Part shown: positions 53,347 through 63,110 of the stretch, piece by piece
Layout of the letters: the number at the start of each line of letters is the position of its first letter
Numbering within the stretch: position 1 is the first letter of the stretch
Assembly: GCA_009784935.1 (NCBI GenBank)
Contig: WQXI01000008.1
Span: 1 to 64,000, forward strand
Direction: 5' to 3'
Length of the DNA: 64,000 nucleotides
Source: Treponema sp.
GTDB lineage: Bacteria > Spirochaetota > Spirochaetia > Treponematales > Breznakiellaceae
Notes under the pieces: generated by a model
Databases searched by the model: none
The model's input: only the letters and a program-made list of their open reading frames with translations
Told to the model about the DNA's origin: nothing
Made by a program: the position numbers and the translations under genes

Positions 53347-54573
53347 TCACTGTTTTAGCAAAATACCTGCTCTTTTCCTAATTATCGCAATTATATCATT
53401 ACATACCGGAACTTTTTCAAAACTTAAATTGCTGCGAAGGGTTTCGGCAGTAGAGACAATATCCGTAAACTTGGATTTTACGGTTTTCATCATGTTTGTC
53501 GCATTTAGTCCAAGATGCCCGAATAAAGACGTAAAATCGTTTTGTTTAAGAGAAGCGTATTTTCCCTTGCCGTTAATAAGCATTGCGGTGCCGTGATCTA
53601 CTATCTTTTGCGGATATACTTCTGTAGACAATAAATCATAAAAAGGCGCAAGCTTTATTCCGTTTTTTGTATGTAAGAGCGAAATATTCTTTGCATGAGC
53701 ATCTGTGTTGCCAATAAGATAATTAAAAATAATCCACTCAATAAAACGAGTATAATCCGTAAGTTTATTTTCAGAAAACTTTTCTATAATTTTAAAACAA
53801 TCTTTTAAATTCGCTCCGCCACCCGCCTGATATTTTTTATTTGATACAATACCAAGCGCCTGACAAAAATCTTCCTGATGTATACGATGAACAACCCCAT
53901 CTTTTACTTGCCTGTCGTATCTCTCTATTTCCAGAAAAGAGCAGTCTTTTACTGTTTTTATTTCTGTATTTGGAATATCCATTTGCATAATTTGCGCAAG
54001 CTTCATGCAGAATAATTCATTTTCCAGTAAATTGGGAAATCTTTTATTGGTTATTTTTATAATATGCGTTGTAGGAAATGTATCACTAGATCTATAATAT
54101 CGATTATTAAACTTATACACTGCGAATTTGGATTGCGCTCCCGCAAGAGAAAGACGCGGAGGATTTTTAAGACTGGTAAGAAGCGGATCTTTTGGCAGTC
54201 TTTCAATTATTTGTAATATCTTAGAAGAAGTAATCTCATGCAAGGTATTGTCATTTGTATTAGGTTCTGTTTCATAAAAAGCAACAGCACCGGCGCAATC
54301 ACTGCCAAATCTATCCAGTATAGAATATACTTTATTCCCGCTTGTGTGGTCTTTTGTAAGAATCTCAAAAACATCACCTTCCGGAGTAAGGTTTTCAAAA
54401 AACGGGAAAGCAATCATATGCGGATATTCTTCTGATCTTAATGGCAGGTTAACAGACAAAGGCTGTACTCCACCATCCATGCTGTCATATTGAAATGAAA
54501 ACTGCAATAATTCATTTTCACGTAACGTCCCTATTTTTTGGTCACATAGATATACATTTAATTCCCGGTTCAT
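53347..54573 (-). CDS. hipA: HipA-family Ser/Thr kinase toxin
   Basis: 408 residues, with the HipA N-subdomain 1, the kinase motifs LSLAGAQSKFAVYK, the HQEDFCQALG and the catalytic NYLIGNTDAHAKNISLL, and the metal site APFYDLLSTEVYP. HipA phosphorylates glutamyl-tRNA synthetase in E. coli and causes persistence. Start overlaps the antitoxin stop by four bases. Confidence 0.93.
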   Translation of the reverse strand: MNRELNVYLCDQKIGTLRENELLQFSFQYDSMDGGVQPLSVNLPLRSEEYPHMIAFPFFENLTPEGDVFEILTKDHTSGNKVYSILDRFGSDCAGAVAFYETEPNTNDNTLHEITSSKILQIIERLPKDPLLTSLKNPPRLSLAGAQSKFAVYKFNNRYYRSSDTFPTTHIIKITNKRFPNLLENELFCMKLAQIMQMDIPNTEIKTVKDCSFLEIERYDRQVKDGVVHRIHQEDFCQALGIVSNKKYQAGGGANLKDCFKIIEKFSENKLTDYTRFIEWIIFNYLIGNTDAHAKNISLLHTKNGIKLAPFYDLLSTEVYPQKIVDHGTAMLINGKGKYASLKQNDFTSLFGHLGLNATNMMKTVKSKFTDIVSTAETLRSNLSFEKVPVCNDIIAIIRKRAGILLKQ

Positions 54574-54794
54574 TTACTCTCTCCTTTAGAAGAAAGCGCT
54601 TCTATATTCATGCCAAGAATATTTGCAACACGCAAGGCTTTATCGAGCTGTACGGTAGGCTTTCCGTTTTCCAGATCGCCTATAAAACGCACACCAGTAT
54701 TTGCCGCCGCCGCAAGCTGCACCTGAGTAGCGTTCTGCTCTTTACGATACGTCCTGACAGCCGCACCAAATGATTTTCCATCAATAATTTTCAT
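54570..54794 (-). CDS. hipB: HipB-like XRE antitoxin
   Basis: 74 residues with an HTH (VRTYRKEQNATQVQLAAAANTGVRFIGDLENG), the size and form of HipB. It binds HipA and represses the operon from upstream operators. The ATG is followed upstream by the three palindromes. Confidence 0.9.
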   Translation of the reverse strand: MKIIDGKSFGAAVRTYRKEQNATQVQLAAAANTGVRFIGDLENGKPTVQLDKALRVANILGMNIEALSSKGESK

Positions 54795-54806
54795 TTTTTA
54801 CTCCAT

Positions 54807-54822
54807 CTTACCGTACAGTAAG
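54807..54822. promoter_or_regulatory. HipB operator 1
   Basis: CTTACCGTACAGTAAG, a near-palindrome 12 bases upstream of the hipB start; one mismatch against the third operator. Confidence 0.7.
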
Positions 54823-54855
54823 ATTAATGCATTTTTCAAGAAAAGTCAAGTTATT

Positions 54856-54871
54856 ATTACCGATCGGTAAT
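54856..54871. promoter_or_regulatory. HipB operator 2
   Basis: ATTACCGATCGGTAAT, perfect palindrome sharing the TTACCG/CGGTAA halves with the other two. Confidence 0.65.
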
Positions 54872-54900
54872 ATTTGTTGATTTTAAAGCTTTTTTAACCA

Positions 54901-54922
54901 TTTCTTACCGTACGGTAAGAAA
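54901..54922. promoter_or_regulatory. HipB operator 3
   Basis: A perfect 22-base palindrome centred on CTTACCGTACGGTAAG (54904-54919). Centre-to-centre distances among the three operators are 49 and 48 bases, nearly equal. Confidence 0.7.
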
Positions 54923-54988
54923 TAACAAAAATCTAGCCAGTTCCCATTACCCTATTACATAAATCATTTATACATCATACTGTTAAAT

Positions 54989-56725
54989 ATGAACGAACTT
55001 GACCTCCATTGGGTAGATGATGATCCGGACTTGTTTATAGAACCGGAAGGCGTTTATTGCAAAGATATTGACGAAATAATAAAGCGTATCACAGAGGTTA
55101 AAGATACCGTAACAAAAATAAATCTTGATAACCAGCATTCATTAAAAGAAATACCTGTTATTTTAAGCGAATGTACGCTCTTAGAAGACTTAAATATTTC
55201 GCACACAGAAATTACTGAGATCCCAGATTTTTTATTTACACTGCCTGCATTACGATCTCTCTCCTGCTGCTGCAGTAAACTTTCCGGTTTTCCAAGGGGG
55301 CTCTTAAAAGCGCAAAACCTTGAATACCTTCATATAAGAATAAATATAAAATGGGTAATACCGGAAGAATTAGCTTCTCTTAAAAACCTTAAAACAGTAA
55401 TTTTTGATCTTTACTCTGATTCGGCGCTTCCAAAAAAACTTGGAACTTTGCCGAATCTTGAGGACTTTTCGATTTATATAAAATATGACGAAGGCTCTGT
55501 GCCGTTAATACCGGATTCATTTAACAATCATCCTTCGTTAAAAAAAATAAGCATTCACGAGCCTTTTTTAAGGAACCGTAAAACTTTAAATCTGGAGCAC
55601 ACTTTAAAAACATTATCTTCCTGTAAAAAACTGGAATCACTTAAATTAGGCGGCTTTATAATTAATAACGAACATCAAAAACTTTCTAAACTTATTAATT
55701 TAAAAGAGCTGGAACTGAGGCATTTGATTGCAGACGGAGATATATTTAAATCCATAACCGGTCTGCAAAATCTCGAAAAACTCTGCATTTGGGGAAGCGA
55801 ACAAAAAATTACAGCGTTACCGGACATTTTTAGCAATTTTCCCAATCTGCATTTATTTTCTTTTGCAGGTAATTTTATTACGGAGCTTCCGCATTCATTC
55901 TATAAATTAGAAAAGCTCACATCGATAGAAATAGGCAGTACTGGAATTTCTGTAATAGACAATAATATAGGTAATCTAAAAAATCTTGAATCTGTTCATT
56001 TATATGACAACATGCTTTCTGCACTGCCCGATACGATATTTGATCTGCCCAATTTGACAGTGCTCAATATAGAAGAAAACTTATTTAAACAAAAGGAAAG
56101 TCAGGAAATAAAACAAAAAATTAAAGAACTTAGCGGCAGCGGAAAAAAGATAGAACTTTTAGACGAAAGACAGGGACACAGATATATGGTAAAAAAACTG
56201 CGTACCCTAAAAAATATTACAGAGATGGATCCCTTTATCTACTATAAACATTGCCTTGACGCGGTAAACGAAAATCCTTTTTCTTTAAAATACGCAGACA
56301 AAGAAAAATTGAACGGGACAAATTATTATGCGGAACTGTGTATCGGCGCTGTAAGAAAAAATTGTTTTGTTTTAGAAATTATTGATCCAAAAATGCTGAC
56401 AAAATCACATTATTTTCATATTTGTCTGGAAGCCGCAAAAAGCCGAGAAAGCAGGCATATTTTTAAATTAATCAACGAAACATTGCTGACAGACGATGAA
56501 TATATTCAAGTTTGCTTAGAAGCGGCGCTTCATAATAAAAGCGAAGACTTTCTGGTTTATTTAAACAAGGGTTCGTTCATGTACCGCTTTGGCAGAACAA
56601 TCTACGAACGTATCTGCTGGGCTGCGGTTTTGCACTACCCGCCCGTAATTAAAAACATGATTGAGCCGACAAAAGAAATATACGATATCGTAGAAAAACG
56701 TATAAAAAATAAAAATAACTCTTGA
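54989..56725 (+). CDS. Leucine-rich-repeat protein with C-terminal DUF4116-like repeats
   Basis: 578 residues. Leucine-rich repeats (about 45-365; LEDLNISHTEITEIPDFLF, LESVHLYDNMLSALPDTIF) followed by four 'Y..C..A' helical repeats (about 415-570; KHCLDAVNENPFSLKYAD, ICLEAAKSRESRHIFKLI) as in DUF4116 proteins. No signal peptide, so probably cytoplasmic. Both parts mediate protein contacts. Separate from the hipBA operon and read in the opposite direction. Confidence 0.82.
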   Translation: MNELDLHWVDDDPDLFIEPEGVYCKDIDEIIKRITEVKDTVTKINLDNQHSLKEIPVILSECTLLEDLNISHTEITEIPDFLFTLPALRSLSCCCSKLSGFPRGLLKAQNLEYLHIRINIKWVIPEELASLKNLKTVIFDLYSDSALPKKLGTLPNLEDFSIYIKYDEGSVPLIPDSFNNHPSLKKISIHEPFLRNRKTLNLEHTLKTLSSCKKLESLKLGGFIINNEHQKLSKLINLKELELRHLIADGDIFKSITGLQNLEKLCIWGSEQKITALPDIFSNFPNLHLFSFAGNFITELPHSFYKLEKLTSIEIGSTGISVIDNNIGNLKNLESVHLYDNMLSALPDTIFDLPNLTVLNIEENLFKQKESQEIKQKIKELSGSGKKIELLDERQGHRYMVKKLRTLKNITEMDPFIYYKHCLDAVNENPFSLKYADKEKLNGTNYYAELCIGAVRKNCFVLEIIDPKMLTKSHYFHICLEAAKSRESRHIFKLINETLLTDDEYIQVCLEAALHNKSEDFLVYLNKGSFMYRFGRTIYERICWAAVLHYPPVIKNMIEPTKEIYDIVEKRIKNKNNS

Positions 56726-56756
56726 GATTTTATCGTAAGATCTGGTACAATTCCTT

Positions 56757-58739
56757 ATGCCTCTGATAATTATACAAGTACTAATTTTTGCATCCCTTGT
56801 CCTTTCGGTTTACATGATCGTTGTTACTCTGGAACGCTGCCGAAGCGACAAACGATATGCTTTTGTGTACTGTATTGTAACGATTATTTTCTATACGCTG
56901 GGTTACTTAATCGAAATAAGCTGCGGAAACACAGAAGGCGGAATCATTGCAATAAAGATAATGTACGCTGGCGGCAGTTTTATGTCTCCGCTGTTTTTCT
57001 TCTTCGTCGCCGATTACTGCGAAGTCCGTATACCAAAAAAATATTACCAAATACCATTGCTTATAGTACCGGTTTTTCTTTTTGCCATTGTTTTAACATT
57101 TGATTATCACACTCTTTTTTATTCAAGTTATGCTTATGATTACGAAAGCCCGATTCAAAGCATGACAATCGAACCGGGACCATTGTATCTGATTGGAACC
57201 TTTTATCCGCTTTTTTGTATTGTTCTTTCATGTATAGTTTTAATCAGAAGTATAATTAAACAAAGCCGCGGGCGGCGCTTCGGCCTTATACTATTATTAG
57301 CAAGCGCACTTGCTCCGTTATTTGCAAATTTTGCATACGTTATTCTTATGTTCTATTTTAGAACATATTTTGCTGGTATAAACTTTACTGCTTTTGTAAT
57401 GATCCTTACCAATTTTATTTTTTATTATAATGTTGTACGAAACGATATGTTTGATCTCGCGCCAAAAGCGCATGCTATAACGCTGGATCTGATTCGTGAC
57501 GCGTTTGTTGTTCTTGACTACGGCATGGCATTTACAGGCGCAAATAAAAAAGCCCATGAACTTTTCCCTGGTTTAAAAGAATATCAAAAAGGCGCTTCGA
57601 TATTTTCATTAAAAAACTGGCCGGATAAACTTTCTAATGAGCTGGAAAATGCAAATCTCAGCTCTGATGTTCAGCGGGAACTGGAGTTTACTCTTCCGCA
57701 TAAACCCGGAAAAATTTATTCAAGCTGGCAGAACAGGATTTCATCAGAATCGGGAGCAACTCAAGGATGGATCATTTTAATTCAGGATGTTACAGAAACC
57801 AAAACATTGATCCGCAACATAGAAGAAGCGCACCAAAAACTCCAGTACTTTAACGAAAACCTTCGCCGCGCTTTTTCGACATATCTATCAGAAGAAGTTG
57901 TAGAAGAAATTGTAAGCGATCCTACAAAGCTTCAGCTCGGCGGAATAAACCGCCATATGACAGCGCTTTTTACCGACATAAGAAAATTTGCAAGTATATC
58001 AGAAGCGTTAAATCCCAAACAGCTTGTTGATTTATTAAATTATTATCTTTCTACTATGAGCGATATAATTCTTGAACAAAAAGGAACGATAGATAAGTAT
58101 CAAGGCGATGCGATTATTTCGTTCTTCGGCGCGCCTCTGGAATTAAAAGATCATGCTCTGAGAGCTTGTCTTGCCGCAATCATGATGAAACGTACAGAGA
58201 AAAAAGTAAACAAAGACATTCACGATAAAAATATCAGCCCAATTCCTATCTATACAAGAATTGGAATTAATTCCGGCGAAATGATTGTAGGAAACATGGG
58301 CACACAAAAGAAAATGAATTACACTATTATCAGCAATGCCGTTAACCTTGCCGCGCGGCTGGAAAGCGTAAATAAACAATACGGAACATGGATACTCGCT
58401 TCGGAAGCGACAATTCAGGAAACAGAAGAACAGCTTCTTACACGGCGGCTCGATCGCATTAGAGTTGTGGGGATTCAAGAACCTATTCGTATTTACGAAA
58501 TTCTTGAGACAATAAAAGACGCTTCTGCCGAAACCTTAAAACTCGCACAGCTCTTTAACGATGCTTTTAATCTTTTTGAATCACAAAAATGGACAGAAGC
58601 AGAATCAAGTTTTAATAACATACTGACACAGTTCCCAAATGACGGTCCTTCCCGTGTGTTCTTAAAACGCAGCGCCAAATTCAGGGAAAATCCTCCTTCG
58701 CCCGATTGGGACGGCGTTTTCAACCTGACAGAAAAATAG
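56757..58739 (+). CDS. Seven-helix membrane adenylate/guanylate cyclase
   Basis: 660 residues. Seven N-terminal helices (about 1-220; histidine-kinase N-terminal 7TM type), a PAS-like region (about 235-345), a helix, and a class III cyclase domain (about 375-560). The two metal Asp are in ALFTDIRKF and KYQGDAIISFF, and the transition-state Asn/Arg in ISNAVNLAARLE. A TPR-like C-terminal tail follows (ALFNDAFNLFESQKW region). It makes cyclic AMP or GMP upon an unknown signal. Confidence 0.88.
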   Translation: MPLIIIQVLIFASLVLSVYMIVVTLERCRSDKRYAFVYCIVTIIFYTLGYLIEISCGNTEGGIIAIKIMYAGGSFMSPLFFFFVADYCEVRIPKKYYQIPLLIVPVFLFAIVLTFDYHTLFYSSYAYDYESPIQSMTIEPGPLYLIGTFYPLFCIVLSCIVLIRSIIKQSRGRRFGLILLLASALAPLFANFAYVILMFYFRTYFAGINFTAFVMILTNFIFYYNVVRNDMFDLAPKAHAITLDLIRDAFVVLDYGMAFTGANKKAHELFPGLKEYQKGASIFSLKNWPDKLSNELENANLSSDVQRELEFTLPHKPGKIYSSWQNRISSESGATQGWIILIQDVTETKTLIRNIEEAHQKLQYFNENLRRAFSTYLSEEVVEEIVSDPTKLQLGGINRHMTALFTDIRKFASISEALNPKQLVDLLNYYLSTMSDIILEQKGTIDKYQGDAIISFFGAPLELKDHALRACLAAIMMKRTEKKVNKDIHDKNISPIPIYTRIGINSGEMIVGNMGTQKKMNYTIISNAVNLAARLESVNKQYGTWILASEATIQETEEQLLTRRLDRIRVVGIQEPIRIYEILETIKDASAETLKLAQLFNDAFNLFESQKWTEAESSFNNILTQFPNDGPSRVFLKRSAKFRENPPSPDWDGVFNLTEK

Positions 58740-58789
58740 ACAGCTAATATCCTTTAACTATATTGAATAACAATTAATTTCCCGCTATT

Positions 58790-60604
58790 ATGAGCGTAAT
58801 GGCACAAACAAAAAACACGCGTAATTTTTGCATTATCGCTCATATCGACCACGGCAAATCCACCTTGGCTGACAGGCTCATTCAAAAATGTAAGATAATC
58901 GATGACCGCAACTTTCAAAATCAGATTCTTGATAACATGGATATCGAAAGAGAACGCGGTATCACTATAAAGAGTCAAGCTGTCACTATTCCATACAAGG
59001 CAGCTGACGGCGTTGAGTATATTTTAAATCTTGTTGACACTCCGGGACACGTTGATTTTACTTACGAAGTAAGCCGCGCAATAAACTCCTGCGAAGGCGC
59101 TTTGCTTTTGGTTGACGCGGCTCAGGGAGTGCAGGCGCAGACGCTTTCTAACATGTATTTAGCGTTAGAACATAATCTCGAAATCGTGCCGGTAATTAAC
59201 AAAATCGACATGCCGGCGGCTGATATTCCGCGCGTTAAAAAACAAATTGATAAAGACCTTGGCCTTGATTCTGATACTGCAATTGCGGTTTCCGCGCGTC
59301 AAGGCATTGGCATTGACGAACTTTTTGAGGCTATTATTAATCAGATTCCGCCGCCAAAAGGCAATCCTGACGCTCCGTTACGCGCACTTATTTTTGACTG
59401 CCACTACGACCCGTACCGCGGCGTAGTTGTGCATCTTAGATTATTTGACGGCAAACTAAAAAAAGGCATGAAGATTACATTTATGTCTAACGGGTCAGTT
59501 TACGAAATAGAAACTGCAGGCGTGTTTAAACTTGCGTTAGTCGAAACAGGCGAGCTGACGGCTGGAGATGTCGGCTATATTATCGCCGGTATAAAAACTG
59601 TAAGCGATGTCCGCGTAGGCGACACAGTAACGGGCGCTGATAACCCCTGCGATTCTGCTCTGCCCGGATTCCGCGAAGTTAAACCTGTTGTATTTTCTTC
59701 TATATACCCTGTTGATTCCAATGACTACGAAGAACTTCGCACAAGCATGGAAAAATTAAAATTAAACGACGCTTCTCTTATATACGAAAAAGATTCATCA
59801 GCGGCGCTTGGATTTGGTTTTCGCTGCGGCTTTTTAGGTTTATTACATCTAGAAGTTATTCAGGAACGGCTCGAGCGCGAGTTTGACCAGTCAGTAATTT
59901 TTACCGCTCCTTCTGTAAAATATAAAGTAAAAGTTAAAGGCGGCGAAGAAATGTTAATCGATAATCCTGTCGACTATCCTGACGAAGGTCGTCTTGAAAG
60001 TGCAGAAGAACCTTACATCCGCGCGGCAGTAATTACTCCAACCGATTACCTAGGAAACATCATGACTCTCTGTATGGAAAAGCGCGGAATACAAACTAAC
60101 ATGACATATCTTGACGAGAAAAGGGTCGAAATGATTTTTGACATGCCGCTTGCAGAAGTCTTGTTTGATTTTTACGACCGCCTTAAAAGTATAAGCCGCG
60201 GTTATGCGTCATTCGATTACGATATATCCGGCTACAAACCGACAGAACTTGTTAAACTTGACATTCTTTTGAACGGAAAACCTGTAGACGCGCTCTCTCA
60301 GCTTGTTTTTAAGGAAAGCGCTTACGACCGTGCGCGCAAATTCTGCGAACGCTTACGTGACGAGATCCCCCGCCAGCAGTTTAAGATTCCTATTCAGGGA
60401 GCGATAGGCAGCCATGTCATCGCGCGCGAAACCGTCAACGCTCTTCGCAAAGACGTACTTGCTAAGTGTTACGGCGGCGACATCACGCGCAAACGCAAAC
60501 TTTTGGAAAAGCAAAAAGAAGGCAAAAAACGCATGAAGATGGTAGGAGACGTAGAACTGCCGCAAAGCGCATTCTTGGCTGTATTAAAGTCACGGGATGA
60601 ATAG
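58790..60604 (+). CDS. lepA: Elongation factor 4 (LepA)
   Basis: 604 residues with the GTPase motifs [18 protein letters not shown] and NKIDMP, and the LepA-specific C-terminal domain ([36 protein letters not shown]). It binds ribosomes and affects translation initiation or back-translocation. Start ATG at 58790; 58799 is a possible alternative. No strong Shine-Dalgarno. Confidence 0.96.
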   Translation: MSVMAQTKNTRNFCIIAHIDHGKSTLADRLIQKCKIIDDRNFQNQILDNMDIERERGITIKSQAVTIPYKAADGVEYILNLVDTPGHVDFTYEVSRAINSCEGALLLVDAAQGVQAQTLSNMYLALEHNLEIVPVINKIDMPAADIPRVKKQIDKDLGLDSDTAIAVSARQGIGIDELFEAIINQIPPPKGNPDAPLRALIFDCHYDPYRGVVVHLRLFDGKLKKGMKITFMSNGSVYEIETAGVFKLALVETGELTAGDVGYIIAGIKTVSDVRVGDTVTGADNPCDSALPGFREVKPVVFSSIYPVDSNDYEELRTSMEKLKLNDASLIYEKDSSAALGFGFRCGFLGLLHLEVIQERLEREFDQSVIFTAPSVKYKVKVKGGEEMLIDNPVDYPDEGRLESAEEPYIRAAVITPTDYLGNIMTLCMEKRGIQTNMTYLDEKRVEMIFDMPLAEVLFDFYDRLKSISRGYASFDYDISGYKPTELVKLDILLNGKPVDALSQLVFKESAYDRARKFCERLRDEIPRQQFKIPIQGAIGSHVIARETVNALRKDVLAKCYGGDITRKRKLLEKQKEGKKRMKMVGDVELPQSAFLAVLKSRDE

Positions 60605-60615
60605 CTTGGTTTAAA

Positions 60616-61905
60616 TTAACCTAAATATTTCTCAGCGCTCGCAAGTTTAACAGCAACACAGAATATATCCAAAGCTTCGCCAAGTTCTGTAAGAGGCGGA
60701 CATGTCGGAGCTATGCGGATATTGCTGTCTTTAGGATCGCTGCCGTTTGGGTATGTCGCGCCTGCGGGTGTTAACGCTACGCCTGCTTCTGCGCACAATG
60801 CAACAATTCTCTTTGCACAGCCTTCTAAAGAGTCAAAGCTGACAAAATAACCGCCGCTTGGCTCTGTCCATTTTGCTATGCCAAGCCCGTCAAGTTCGCG
60901 CTTTAGTGTATCAGAAACAAGCTTAAACTTTGGCTGTAATACCGCGGCGTGTTTTACCATGTGGGTTTTAACACCTTGCGCATCTTTAAAGAAACGCGCG
61001 TGACGGAGCTGGTTTAGTTTATCAGGTCCGATTGTCTGCGCTGTTAATCTTTTTTTGATGTATTCGCAGTTTGATTTAGAAGACGCCATACAAGTTATTG
61101 ACGCGCCTGCAAAACTTACCTTGGAGAACGAAGAAAAAACATACGCCATATTTGGATTTCCGGCTTCTTCGCAAAGACGAATAATATTCGGGATCTCTTC
61201 ATTGGAACTGCCAAGTCCGTGGAAAGCATACGCATTATCCCAGTAAATGCGGAAATCGTCAGCGGCTGGTTTTAATTTTGCAAATCGTTTTACAGTTTCT
61301 TCCGAATAAACAATACCGGTAGGATTAGAATATTTTGGAACGCACCAGATACCTTTTATCATGGGATCGGACGAAACCAGTTTTTCGACTGTGTCCATAT
61401 CGGGTCCGTCTTCGCCCATAGCTACTGGAATCATATCGATATGAAAATAATTGCAGATTGTAAAGTGGCGGTCATATCCGGGAGAAGGACACAAAAACTT
61501 TACCTGCCCTTGGCTCTGCCACGGTTTGCCGTCGCGTACGCCGTGTGACACGTTTACAGAAACATTATCAAACATAAGGGCAAGCGAAGAGTTGCCGCCA
61601 ACGATAACTTCATCAGGAGTTAAGTCCAGAAGGTCAGCGAATATTTTTTTTACCTCGGGTATACCGTCAAGTCCGCCGTAGTTGCGGCAGTCGGTTCCAT
61701 TTGCGGATTTATAATCGTCTGCTGTAAGGCAGGTAAGCATTTCATTACAAAGGGCTAATTGTTCGTCGGATGGAACACCGCGTGTCATGTTGAGTTTTTT
61801 GCCGGAGGCCTTGTGTTTGGAAAAAGCGCTTTCCAGTTCATTTTTTAGAGCGGATAACTCTGCCGCGCTCATTTGTGCATATGGTTTCATACGCTTACTG
61901 TACAC
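60616..61905 (-). CDS. PLP-dependent aminotransferase (class I-like, PF12897 type)
   Basis: About 424-429 residues. It has SNPTGIVYSEETVKRF, DDFRIYWDNAYAFHGL and the PLP lysine in SSFSKVSFAGASI. These match the aspartate/alanine aminotransferase group with an extended N-terminus. The reaction is transfer between amino acids and oxo acids. GTG start at 61905; the ATG at 61890 (MKPYAQMSAAEL) is likely the conserved beginning. Confidence 0.88.
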   Translation of the reverse strand: MYSKRMKPYAQMSAAELSALKNELESAFSKHKASGKKLNMTRGVPSDEQLALCNEMLTCLTADDYKSANGTDCRNYGGLDGIPEVKKIFADLLDLTPDEVIVGGNSSLALMFDNVSVNVSHGVRDGKPWQSQGQVKFLCPSPGYDRHFTICNYFHIDMIPVAMGEDGPDMDTVEKLVSSDPMIKGIWCVPKYSNPTGIVYSEETVKRFAKLKPAADDFRIYWDNAYAFHGLGSSNEEIPNIIRLCEEAGNPNMAYVFSSFSKVSFAGASITCMASSKSNCEYIKKRLTAQTIGPDKLNQLRHARFFKDAQGVKTHMVKHAAVLQPKFKLVSDTLKRELDGLGIAKWTEPSGGYFVSFDSLEGCAKRIVALCAEAGVALTPAGATYPNGSDPKDSNIRIAPTCPPLTELGEALDIFCVAVKLASAEKYLG

Positions 61906-61947
61906 TTTATTTTATCTTTCGTAAATAGATTATGCCAGAAGTATCTA

Positions 61948-62062
61948 AAAATGTATGCCTAATGCGTTCGTTTGGGGTCCTGTCGGCTGGTCAAAAGCGC
62001 CATACTTCGCATGGCACTTTTACCACCGACACCCCTCAAGTATTCTATTGGGCATACATTTT
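61948..62062. repeat. Foldback element 1 (12-bp perfect ends)
   Basis: AAAATGTATGCC (61948-61959) and GGCATACATTTT (62051-62062) are exact inverse copies. Inside, GGGG/CCCC, TGTCGG/CCGACA and AAAAGCGCCAT/ATGGCACTTTT (61993-62003 with 62011-62021, one mismatch) form one long stem. About 115 bases with no coding potential. Confidence 0.85.
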
Positions 62063-62094
62063 AAAATGATCTAACAACTCGAAGGCCGTAACAA

Positions 62095-62133
62095 TCATTG
62101 CCTATTTAGAACAAAAAACAGTTTTACTTTCAT
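62095..62133 (-). pseudogene. Truncated copy of a lipoprotein gene start
   Basis: MKVKLFFVLNRQ and stop, preceded by the same AAGGAGTTTTT site as the start of the lipoprotein at 50965 (MKVKVFFVLAI). The rest of the gene is gone; the foldback element lies just downstream. Confidence 0.7.
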
Positions 62134-62159
62134 AAAAACTCCTTTTTATAAACGTTCTT

Positions 62160-62486
62160 TTATCTTTGGCTTCTAGCTGGGCAAGGCTTATTGTTCGAAC
62201 CTGGGCAAGGTACCGGACCATTTCTTCCAGTAATAGTACCGCTGCCTCGACATCTGGTGCATGTTCCGGTATCTTGATTTCCCCTTTGCACCGGAATTTG
62301 CTGATAAGATGATGTTTCATCTAGATCTTCTAATGCTTGGGATTGAACATCAGATGATTCCATAACCTGAATGTTATAATCGCTATGCATGATTACATCT
62401 GAAGATTGCATAACTGCATGAACAGTAACTCCAGACCCGATTGCCAACAATAGAATGGCAATAACAAAAAGATTCCCTTTTCTCAT
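62160..62486 (-). CDS. Exported Cys-rich protein with zinc-ribbon-like motif
   Basis: 108 residues. Signal peptide (1-25, ending VHAV), acidic spacer, then C-terminal CTRCRGSGTI..CPGSNNKPCPA, recalling one half of the DnaJ zinc-finger (CxxCxGxG). AGGAGG before the ATG. In one run with the lipoprotein gene at 62518. Confidence 0.7.
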   Translation of the reverse strand: MRKGNLFVIAILLLAIGSGVTVHAVMQSSDVIMHSDYNIQVMESSDVQSQALEDLDETSSYQQIPVQRGNQDTGTCTRCRGSGTITGRNGPVPCPGSNNKPCPARSQR

Positions 62487-62517
62487 AAAATTTTCCTCCT
62501 AATTATTTGGTGAATTA

Positions 62518-62718
62518 TCACCGACCAGTACCAAAGCAGGCTCCGCAGGTTTTTCTTATGTTGCTTATTCCACCTTCATTATTTATAAAGGCATCACCTT
62601 CGGTATAACCTCTACCATAACAAGTAGAGCATCTTGTTGAGCCGCCTAAAGATAAACAACCAACCAAGGTGAACAGAAATGCTGATATTAAAACTAAAAT
62701 CAAAATCTTCTTCTTCAT
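62518..62718 (-). CDS. Small lipoprotein with DnaJ-type zinc-ribbon motifs
   Basis: 66 residues. Lipobox LVGC at residue 21, followed by two CxxCxGxG-type motifs (CSTCYGRGYTEGD and CGACFGTGR), which suffice for one zinc site. TGGAGG before the ATG. Its role is unknown; it would sit in the periplasm or on the outer membrane. Confidence 0.75.
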   Translation of the reverse strand: MKKKILILVLISAFLFTLVGCLSLGGSTRCSTCYGRGYTEGDAFINNEGGISNIRKTCGACFGTGR

Positions 62719-62783
62719 AACAAACCTCCATTACGATTAATGTCCGCCGACATTTTTAACATCTACATACGCAGCTGTTTTTA

Positions 62784-62972
62784 CTAGTTATTGCGATATA
62801 TATAACCGCTTTCTTCATTAAAAAAACCTTCATTCGTTTTTGAAATACAAATACTATATTTCTCAACAAGATATTCGGACATCAATATTACAATGTCCTT
62901 GTCTCCTTCTTCCAATGTATTAAAAAGAGCCAGTAATTTGCTGTTTTTCAAATTATCAGATGTTTCGTTCAT
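62784..62972 (-). CDS. Small cytoplasmic protein next to XRE
   Basis: 62 residues from the ATG at 62972 (MNETSDNLKNSKLLALFNTL..). It contains LEEGDKDIVILMSEYLVEKY, which resembles the tail of XRE regulators (compare KRDRKIVLNLIKSL at 51098), but has no HTH. First gene of the run facing away from the XRE gene. The frame is also open to 62984. Confidence 0.5.
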   Translation of the reverse strand: MNETSDNLKNSKLLALFNTLEEGDKDIVILMSEYLVEKYSICISKTNEGFFNEESGYIYRNN

Positions 62973-63003
62973 TTCTGCTAGCATATATATTATGCATTAT
63001 ACA

Positions 63004-63033
63004 CCTACTATATAGGCAATGTCAATAGATAAT
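63004..63033. promoter_or_regulatory. Putative operator between the small-gene run and the XRE gene
   Basis: Dyad CCTA-ctata-TAGG (63004-63016), one base, then AATGTCAATAGATAAT (63018-63033), one base different from 51054-51069. Both loci place it between a lipoprotein run and an XRE gene. Confidence 0.6.
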
Positions 63034-63110
63034 AAAAAAAATAAATAAAAAGTGTAAAAATTAGGCAATTTTTGCTTGCAAAAAAGGCTGTTATAATGTA
63101 TTTTTACTTT

